This document shows, piece by piece, positions 57,191 through 64,000 of a stretch of 64,000 nt of DNA; the stretch's first letter is position 1, and each line of letters begins with the position of its first letter. The notes below the pieces were generated by a model, which did not search any database, had not been told where the DNA came from, and saw only the letters and a list, made by a program, of their open reading frames with translations. The stretch lies in NCBI GenBank assembly GCA_047967505.1, contig CM106541.1, one strand, 5' to 3'. Position numbers and translations under genes: made by a program. Source of the stretch: Dipteris shenzhenensis (Eukaryota; Polypodiophyta; Polypodiopsida; Gleicheniales).

Positions 57191-57216
57191 AGTCCAAAAT
57201 TAATGAAATAGGTGTT
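57191..57216 (-). repeat. Right terminal inverted repeat of the 24-kb transposon
   Basis: Perfect inverse of 33,236-33,261, followed by the target duplicate AACC. Confidence 0.95.
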
Positions 57217-58739
57217 AACCTTGAATTTAGGCAATCCTGCAACAATATTTTGGGCTTGCATTGATTTAAGTTGCTGTACATTAACATGACCAATGCGTTT
57301 ATGCCAGCTATCAATATCTGCAACTACACCGGTCCCATGTGCAAACATTGCTGCACTCAATTCGGGCATGTCCGCATCCAACGTAAACATCCTGCCCTTC
57401 TTCTTTACTTTTGCTATCAAGCGACCGTTATTCTTCATATCCTCCACAAAGCATCCATGAGGATTAAATCTGACCTGCAAGCCCGGCTCAACCATTTGAC
57501 CAACAGAAACCAGCTTCTTGGTGATATTCGGAACATGAAATACATCAGACAAGTATTTCTTTTTCCCATCCTACATAGACAAAGGAATTTTACCAATCTA
57601 CACAATAGGATGTGCAGTATCATCACCAGTCTCCACAAATCTTGGTCTTTCCATTTTCCTTGCATCCTGCATCCATTCTACATAACCTGTCATGTGGTTT
57701 GACGCACGTGATTCAACATACCACACATCATTGCTTTCTTCTGCACTTGTCATAGAATTGGTCATGTGTGTTGCACCATAAACAGATGCTCATTTCTGTC
57801 ATCACCCTGTCTACTAGAAGATGCATAATTCCCTTGCTGCAATTTTCCATTCATGATGTCATTCTGCTTTTTATAGCAGTCTTTAGCCATATGACCCATT
57901 TTACCATAGTAGTAGCATTCTATATTGCTATTTGCATTTTGGCCTCTCTACCATCCACCACGACCTCTTTGGCTCCCCCTACCTCTAGAGTTACCACGTC
58001 CTCCTCCATAGGACTGGTTTTCTTGAGTTTGCTGCATATTCTAATTTCTACCATGGCCTCCAGATCGGCTTGCTCTACCTCTGCCTCTACCTCTTCTAGC
58101 ATTTGAGTAGAAGACAATTTCTTTTAAAGTTCCTCCTGAAGAAGATGCACCACCATTTCTCTGCTCTTCAGAAATTAGAAGAGCAAACAACTCCTTAAAA
58201 TCAGGAAATTTTTTACGGACGGCAATGGATGTCTGGAACTGTGCATAATCCTTTCCTAGACCATTCAAGGTCACAGAAAGTAAATCATCATCTTCCACTA
58301 GTGACCCAATGGAAGCAAGTGCATCTGCAATTTTCTTCACCTTCATGTGGTAGTCATTGATGCTCATATTTTCTCTTTGCACATTGTGCAACTCCTACTT
58401 GAGCTGCATTTTCTTGGCGTATTTGTGTTGTACATTTTTGCCAAAGTATCCCATGCCTCCTTTGGTGTACTTGCATCCTCAATATGCACAATCATAGAAT
58501 CTGAAATATTGATAGACAGCCAATACATAACTTTTCTGTCTCTCTCATGCCATCCTTTAAATGCCTGCATTTCCTGTTGATTGGGAACATTAGGAAGAAC
58601 TGGTTCTTCTTCATTTCTTGTAATGAACTCCCAATAGCCTTTTCCCATAAGGAAATTTGTCATTCTAAACTTCCATGCTTGGAAGTTGTTCTTCTCAAGC
58701 GTTTTAAGTCACAATCTGTGAAAGAGAATCAGACGCCAT
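57217..58739 (-). pseudogene. Copia-2b Gag and start of Pol
   Basis: The minus-strand counterpart of copia-2a 14,908-16,400. The ATG (58,739) is followed at once by a frame break (ACTTAA where copia-2a has ACTGAA). Further on are the RG-rich block with TAG at the same codon as in copia-2a, the CCHC region, the protease, TAG again at the codon matching copia-2a 16,023, and the integrase N-terminus up to LPKFKV. It retains the ~30 bp that copia-2a lacks, and has its own TAG (LK-stop-ELHN) where copia-2a has CAG. Confidence 0.9.
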
Positions 58740-59285
58740 TACAGAACACTGCAAAATATTCTATCACTGCAGAAAACACAGCTTCTGCCTCACAAGGGCA
58801 AATCTGCAAAACTGACAAAAGCGGTATTTGACCACACAGTCACTTCCTAGTGACGATTTTGCATGAACAGGAAATAAGAATGATTCTGTAACTCCCAATA
58901 TCTCTATGCACAGGCATACGATGCAATTTCTGCGGTAACTTTTCACCAACCTGCAGAGCAGTGGTTGGATAGCAAAAACACGGCCATTTTCTCAATGCTT
59001 GCGGAGAACTTCCACCTCCAAAACGCGGGCCCCGAAATGGCCTCGAATCAAAAAAATAAAGTCACCGAGGGCTTTGGCCTCGCCCGCAACATATACTGCC
59101 CTCTCGCCACACCGTGAAGGGCATCTCAATCTGAGACAATGCACTCTTGCACTTTCTAGCTATGCTACCTGCAGAGATTTGCTCCCAAACTCGAAAAAGG
59201 AAAGCAACACTGGTCCTCTTACCAGGACACCGCAAACTTGGTATGCTTTCTTGAGCTCCTTACCATGAACCAGGCTCTGATACCA
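58740..59285 (-). other. Leader and primer site of copia-2b
   Basis: The leader resembles copia-2a 14,417-14,907. The primer site TGGTATCAGAGC is at 59,285-59,274 on the minus strand, directly next to the LTR. Confidence 0.88.
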
Positions 59286-59554
59286 TGTGAAGATAGTGGG
59301 AGAGAAGGAAGGAGTCTCACTTGTGGCTTTCTCACATGCACAATGGGGGAATACACACAAAGGTGGAGGCTGAAAATAGTTTTCCTCTTCTTAGTTGTGA
59401 AAGCCAAAAGAACTCTAGTATAAAGAAATAGAAGAACCCTATATGTGGGTCTCAAACCAAACTCAGCTAACTAAGGTAGCATACTAACTAAACCACGAAC
59501 TAGAGTACATAAGGATAGCTGTCATCCAGCTATTATTCATGGGCGATGTACCAA
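59286..59554 (-). repeat. 5' LTR of copia-2b, truncated by the CACTA insertion
   Basis: 269 of about 353 bp are present. LTR sequence stops at GTACCAA and CACTACAAG begins. The missing end should follow the far end of the CACTA element outside the window. Confidence 0.9.
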
Positions 59555-59574
59555 CACTACAAGGCATAGGCCAT

Positions 59575-59835
59575 TTTCCGACGGAAATATCGACGCTTTT
59601 TACATTAAAAATTTTTTTTTTCACGGGCGCAAAGGTCGCTATTAAAGTCGTTAAAATCGTCGGAAAAGGAGCGTCGCTATAAACCGTCGCTATATAGCGA
59701 CGCTGATAATCGTCGCTATATAGCGACGATCCAAACGTCGCTATATAGCGACGTTAAAAACGTCGCTATATAACGACTCTGTTAATCGTCGCTATATAGC
59801 GACACTGGTAAACGTCGCTATATAGCGACGATTAA
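59575..59835. repeat. CACTA subterminal palindromic repeats
   Basis: About six copies of CGTCGCTATATAGCGACG or variants between 59,675 and 59,830, 24-28 bp apart, plus CCGACGGAAA and CGTCGGAAAA nearer the end. Subterminal motifs of this kind bind TNPA-type proteins in En/Spm. An inverted pair (GGGCTAAACAGGGC and GCCCTGTTTAGCCC, 59,860-59,900) follows. Confidence 0.88.
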
Positions 59836-59940
59836 CAGAAGCTAAAAAAAATGGTTAGTGGGGCTAAACAGGGCTTCCTTTTGGCCCTGTTTAGCCCCAC
59901 TAACCCTTTTTTTTTTTTTGTAATTACAAAAGAAAGTTTT

Positions 59941-61684
59941 TTATAACAAAATTTCCCTTGCTTGCAGGGTGATACAAAATTGTTCTTGTGAACGATGAGG
60001 AAGAAATGCATATACATATACAACTGTGTTTGAAACAAAATTACCCTGTGAAAGGGCGATACAAAATGGCTCTAACGAGCAGATATACAAAATGCTACTA
60101 CCACTACTAATCCGAATCCGAATCCGAATCGTCTTGCTGGGGGCTGTTCCCTGGTCCTCGGCACCTGCATCTTCTCCCTCATCCCCGACGCCTGCGTCTT
60201 CTCCCTCGTCATCGGCAACTGCGTCCGATCCTTGCCCCTGTTGATCGCTCGTCTCTGATGATGGGACGCTTGAGCTTTGACCCTGAGAGTGAACCATATA
60301 AATCGAAAATTAGATTGGAACTTAAATTAAAAAGTGAGATTACAAGTAGGAGTAAACTTATACCGTGCGAGCAGCCACCTCAGCCCAATCGACTGTCGCT
60401 CCCATTGCCTCTTGCTCAATGAACCACGGCTTGGTTCCTACCCGAAATGCGCGCCGCATCTCTGCATCCGTAGGAAGACGACCCATCGCAGCTTGCTGTG
60501 GATCCAATTTACGAGAGTTAGAGTTAGCTAAAGTGCATGTAATATGTAAGTAAAACAAATAGAACAATACATTAAATGGAAAGAAGTAAACTTACCACGG
60601 TTGCCTCGAACGCATACCGTCCGCCTGCACCAAAGTGCGAAGTACCTACGACATCCAGCCGTCTCTTCGCAGCCCTCCTCTGACCCTCGAACATTTCAGG
60701 ATGGTCCCTATTTTGCTTCTTGAAGTACTTCCAATCACCTTTGTCTGCCCAGCTGGGTTTAGCCAACCCCTTTGTAATGGAAGTACGCATGGTTGATCTG
60801 CGATGCTTTAGGACCAAACCCATGCGCTCGAGCATATAACTGTTATTAAACTCCACATTTGGCGGATTAGGATATCTTTGTTTTAACTCATCGATCACCG
60901 CCTGCTTCTTTTGGCCATCTTGATACCGCCAATCGATATTTATGCCGCTCTTGAAGTGATGACTCATCAACCGCCTCATGGCGGCCATCACTGCTTTGCC
61001 CTTTTTGTCTTCTATTATCTCTCCGGCAGATGTGATTTGATAGGAGAGATCCCCTGATGAGTAACGGGGACTGACGGTAGCAGAGTCTGAAGGAGTGGAA
61101 GCTGCGCGACCGCTTGCGGATCGAGGAGTAGCTGTGGGAGTAGGAGAGGGAAAGGGACCTGACTGATACTGTGTCTCCGGACCAAGTGGAGACCTAAAGG
61201 AGCGTGAGTGTGCTGACTCGTCTACATCTCCTGAGTCAGCACAACATGAGCCGCCCATCCTACTCTTCCTTCCCTTGCGGGAGGCATGCGCAGGTGATGA
61301 TCCCGCGGTCGAAGGGGCGCGAGGGGATGGCTGGGCTGTACGTCCACCCGTCGGTGTAGGGGAAGGAATTGCGGAGGTCCTCTGAGAGAGCAGAGAGAAG
61401 AATCTCGCTGCCTCCTCATCGCTCATCTGCGCTACAAACTCGTCGGGAGTCCCAACAAAGCCATGCGCGGCTAGCAAAGGAGTCCCCTGAGGGGTAGTCG
61501 CAGTGCTACGTGGAAGAGGGATCGGACCAGGGGTAGTCGCAGTGCTAGGACCGAGAGGAGTCGGACCAGGGGTAGTCCTCGGGGTAGTCGCCTGAGAGGA
61601 ATCAAAGTCCTCTGGAGCATATAGATCGTGAGCTCTCCTCCTGCGAGGCTGTCCGTACTCGTCCGATGAGCGACGTGATCCCAT
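59941..61684 (-). CDS. Transposase_24-like (Ptta/En/Spm) protein of the CACTA element
   Basis: An accessory, DNA-binding type of CACTA protein. Exon 61,684-60,596 begins MGSRRSSDEYGQPRRRRAHD right after an acceptor (TTAG/ACATGGG). It has a Pro/Thr/Ser-rich region with TTPGPTPLG-type repeats. A conserved domain follows: YQDGQKKQAVIDELKQRYPN, SYMLERMGLVLKHRRS, KPSWADKGDWKYF and AGGRYAFEATV, close in layout to Pfam Transposase_24. A GTAAGT donor leads to exon 60,495-60,364 (MGRLPTDAEMRRAFRVGTKP). A GTATAAG donor then leads to a probable last exon from 60,282 with Asp/Glu/Gly-rich repeats. The last exon's end (59,941) is uncertain. At least one more exon lies upstream past 63,934. Confidence 0.75.
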
Positions 61685-61754
61685 GTCTAACATAGACACA
61701 AACACGAAAATAGAAAACAAATAAACAAACATGAGCATTCTCATAGGCATAGGC

Positions 61755-61985
61755 ATAGGCAAGAAGAAAGAAGAGGGAAAGGAAAGAAGAGGGAAATGAA
61801 AGAGGGAAATAAGAGGGAAAGATAAGAGGGAAAGAAGATGTAAAGGAAAGAAAAGAATGAGAATGAGGAAATAGAGAATGAGAGAAAGGGAAAGAGATGA
61901 GGGAAAATAGAGAATGAGAGAAGGGGGAAATGAGAGAAGGGGGAAATAGAGTGGGAAATAGAGAATGAGCTTATGCAGAAATAGA
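61755..61985 (+). repeat. Purine-rich GAGGGAAA tract
   Basis: Simple GA/GGGAAA repeats with AATAGAGAATGAGAG words. It lies in the presumed intron and grades into the next array. Confidence 0.7.
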
Positions 61986-61999
61986 GAATGAGCTTATGC

Positions 62000-63640
62000 T
62001 TCTCTCATTCTCTATTTCCCACTAAGCTCACGCATAAGCATGAGCTTATGCGGAAACTTAAGCATAAGCTCATGCACATGCATGAGCATAAGCATGAGAA
62101 GGATGAGTTTCCGCATGCTTATGCTCATGCGGAAAAAGAGAAGGAGCTTATGCAGAAAAAGAGAAGGAGAGAAGCATAAGCTTCTCTCATTCTCTATTTC
62201 CACATAAGCTCCTTCTCTTTTTCCGCATGAGCTTATGCTTATGCTCATGGGTGAGCATGAGCTTATGCTCATGTTTCCGCATATGCAGAAATAGAGGAGG
62301 AGAGAAGCATTTCTCTTTTTCCGCATAAGCTCTTTCTCTTTCTCTTTTGCGTGAGCATATGCGGAAATAGAGGAGGAGAGAAGCATAAGCTCATGCTTAT
62401 GCTCATGCGGAAAAAGAGAAGGAGCTTGTGCGGAATGAGAGAAGGAGCTTATGCGGAAAAAGAGAATGAGAGAAGCATATGCTTCTCTCATTCTCTATTT
62501 CCGCATAAGCTCTTGCGGAAACTTGCGCATAAGCTCATGCTCATGCATGAGCATAAGCATGAGCTTATGCTTATGCTTATGCTCATGCGAAAATAGAGAA
62601 GGAGCTTATGCGGAAAAAGAGAAGGAGCTCTTGCGGAAACTTGCATGAGCATAAGCATGAGCTTATGCTTATGCTTATGCTTATGCTTGCGGAAACTTGC
62701 ATGAGCATAAGCATGAGCTTATGCTTATGCTTATGCTTATGCTTGCGGAAACTTGCGGAAACTTGCGCATAAGCTCTTGCGGAAACTTGCGCATAAGCTC
62801 ATGCTCATGCATGAGCATAAGCATGAGCTTATGCTTACGCTTATGCATAAGCATAAGCATAAGCTCATGCTTATGCTCATGCGAAAATAGAGAAGGAGCT
62901 TATGCGGAATGAGAGAAGGAGCTTATGCGGAAAAAGAGAATGAGAGAAGCATATGCTTCTCTCATTCTCTATTTTCGCATAAGCTCTTGCGGAAACTTAC
63001 GCATAAGCTCATGCTCATGAATGAGCATAAGCATGAGATTATGCTTATGCTTATGCATAAGCATAAGCATAAGCTCATGCTTATGCTCATGCGGAAATAG
63101 AGAAGGAGCTTATGCGGAATGAGAGAAGGAGCTTATGCGGAAAAAGAGAATGAGAGAAGCATATGCTTCTCTCATTCTCTATTTTCGCATAAGCTCTTGC
63201 GGAAACTTACGCATAAGCTCATGCTCATGAATGAGCATAAGCATGAGCTTATGCTTATGCTTATGCATAAGCATAAGCATAAGCTCATGCTTATGCTCAT
63301 GCGGAAATAGAGAAGGAGCTTATGCGGAATGAGAGAAGGAGCTTATGCGGAAAAAGAGAATGAGAGAAGCATATGCTTCTCTCATTCTCTATTTTCGCAT
63401 AAGCTCTTGCGGAAACTTACGCATAAGCTCATGCTCATGAATGAGCATAAGCATGAGCTTATGCTTATGCTTATGCATAAGCATAAGCATAAGCTCATGC
63501 TTATGCTCATGCGGAAATAGAGAAGGAGCTTATGCGGAATGAGAGAAGGAGCTTATGCGGAAAAAGAGAATGAGAGAAGCATATGCTTCTCTCATTCTCT
63601 ATTTCCGCATAAGCTCTTGCGGAAAAAGAGCTTATGCGAA
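62000..63640. repeat. Palindromic array; 210-bp satellite units at 62,890-63,600
   Basis: Built from GCTTATGC/GCATAAGC, CTCATGC/GCATGAG and TTCTCTCATTCTC/GAGAATGAGAGAA words, which pair with each other across the whole array. From about 62,900 three near-identical units follow at exactly 210 bp (for example starts at 62,909, 63,119 and 63,329), with a partial fourth at 63,539. The short frames in it (MREGAYAEKENER-type) repeat with the units and are not genes. It lies in a 2.2-kb intron if the donor at 63,934 is real. Confidence 0.9.
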
Positions 63641-63852
63641 TGAGAGAAGGGGAAAATAGAGAAGGGGGAATGAGAGAAGCATAAGCATAAGAGGGATGCG
63701 GAAATAGAGAATAAGGGGGAAAGGAAAAGAGAAGGGAAAAGAGAGAGGGGGAAAGAGAGAAGGGGGAAAGAGAGAATAAGAGAAGAGGGAAAAAAGAGAA
63801 GGGGGAAAATGAGAAAAAGAGAAGGGGGAAGAGAGGGTTCCTACGCCCATCA

Positions 63853-63883
63853 CTGCAGCTAGCGCTTAAGGCGCTAGCTGCAG
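63853..63883. repeat. Perfect 13-bp-arm inverted repeat
   Basis: CTGCAGCTAGCGC, spacer TTAAG, then GCGCTAGCTGCAG. A stable hairpin is possible in RNA or DNA. It is not followed by a T run, and function is unknown. Confidence 0.85.
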
Positions 63884-63934
63884 GCCAATGCAAATAACAA
63901 AAAGCTTAAATGGAAAGAAGAGGAAGCACTTACC

Positions 63935-64000
63935 TGTAAAAGTATGTCCCGCTCGGTGTAGTGGACTGGGCCCACAAAAGAGAGAGTATGTCCCGCTCGG
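63935..64000 (-). other. Probable upstream exon of the CACTA gene
   Basis: On the minus strand, CCGAGCGGGACATAC occurs twice (63,986-64,000 and 63,942-63,957), ending at a good donor TTTTACAG/GTAAGTG at about 63,934. This exon would splice to the acceptor before 61,684. The frame cannot be judged because the exon runs off the window. Confidence 0.45.

Larger units (their letters stand above)
33236..57216. mobile_element. 23,981-bp DNA transposon, DUF7869/Sola-like, with protease cargo
   Basis: The boundaries are exact. Both ends carry a perfect 26-bp inverted repeat beginning AACACCTATTTC (33,236-33,261 and 57,191-57,216), and the target AACC is duplicated (33,232-33,235 and 57,217-57,220). 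Removing the element restores a continuous copia-2 integrase region, which copia-2a shows uninterrupted. Inside are a plus-strand transposase (52,459-55,929), a large minus-strand intron-containing gene with three Ulp1-like modules (35,434-42,708) and a small minus-strand gene (33,755-34,207). Several tandem arrays, including a 182-bp satellite, make up nearly half of its length. The 4-bp duplication agrees with what I recall for the Sola superfamily, and the transposase has Sola2-like DNxxxxNKN and GHTH motifs. Family assignment is inference; the element itself is seen directly. Confidence 0.95.
30077..59554 (-). mobile_element. Copia-2b, minus-strand copy of the copia-2 family, split by a 24-kb transposon
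   Basis: The same family as copia-2a, shown by near-identical LTR and Pol sequence. It lies in two parts, 30,077-33,235 and 57,217-59,554, which join exactly in the integrase zinc-finger region once the 24-kb element and one copy of AACC are removed. Its 3' LTR is complete; its 5' LTR is cut by the CACTA element. It inserted into the gypsy element (left flank CTCAC at 30,072-30,076). The other flank is outside the window. Confidence 0.93.
59555..64000 (-). mobile_element. CACTA (En/Spm) DNA transposon, one end
   Basis: Begins CACTACAAGGC, the classic CACTA terminus, inside the copia-2b LTR; the adjacent CAA would be the 3-bp target duplicate. Subterminal palindromic repeats and a minus-strand gene with a plant Transposase_24-like domain support the assignment. 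The other end is beyond the window, so length and TNP2-type transposase are unknown. Confidence 0.88.

Noticed and set aside
62000-63900. Series of ~63-residue frames beginning MREGAYAEKENER
   Set aside because: They recur every 210 bp with the satellite unit and on both strands; repeat translation.

Overview
This window is intergenic, transposon-dense nuclear DNA of a land plant. The Ty1/copia elements use a plant initiator-tRNA-Met primer site (TGGTATCAGAGC), there is a Ty3/gypsy element and a CACTA element with a Transposase_24-like protein, and I found no ordinary single-copy host gene, tRNA or rRNA. The large satellite-loaded DNA transposon and the DUF7869-type transposases suggest a repeat-rich genome, perhaps a non-flowering plant (fern, lycophyte or bryophyte). 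That last point is inference only.

Left part (1-14,048): the 3' end of a decayed copia element (1-957); a broken histone H3-like gene (2,246-2,983) with a longer N-terminal part that carries the H3 tail motif around K4-K9; the LTR and leader of an old copia relative (4,294-5,398, continuing at 12,858); and, inserted in that leader, a young intact copia element (5,399-12,852) with LTRs that look identical, TSD TCCTG and a 1,422-residue Gag-Pol. Its unusually long leader contains an antisense fragment of beta-tubulin exon 1 and about 21 copies of a CACGTCA bZIP-type motif.

Middle (14,049-30,076): a second copia family member (copia-2a, 14,049-19,550), minisatellites, a relic of a DUF7869-type transposase on the minus strand (21,640-23,090), a tandem array of four ~390-bp units with LTR-end/primer-site sequence, a palindromic minisatellite, and the pol and 3' end of a Ty3/gypsy element on the minus strand.

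Right part (30,077-64,000) is a nest. The gypsy element was hit by copia-2b (minus strand, 30,077-59,554). Copia-2b was in turn hit by a 23,981-bp DNA transposon (33,236-57,216, 26-bp perfect TIRs, 4-bp TSD AACC), and its 5' LTR by a CACTA element (59,555 to beyond the window). The 24-kb transposon is the main find. It has a 1,156-residue DUF7869/Sola-like transposase on the plus strand. On the minus strand an intron-rich gene is predicted to encode about 1,900 residues, with three tandem Ulp1/C48-like cysteine protease modules behind a ~1,070-residue unrecognised region. It also has a small 150-residue gene. Between the two large genes lie a higher-order array of ~182-bp satellite monomers and a C-rich array built on a 20-bp palindrome. 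The divergent layout suggests that the transposase and the protease-like protein form one mobile system with internal tandem repeats around its promoters.

Several broken genes share CAG to TAG changes, the signature expected from deamination at methylated CHG sites, so much of this DNA is probably long-silenced. The 24-kb element's two large genes are largely open, and the young copia is open throughout.
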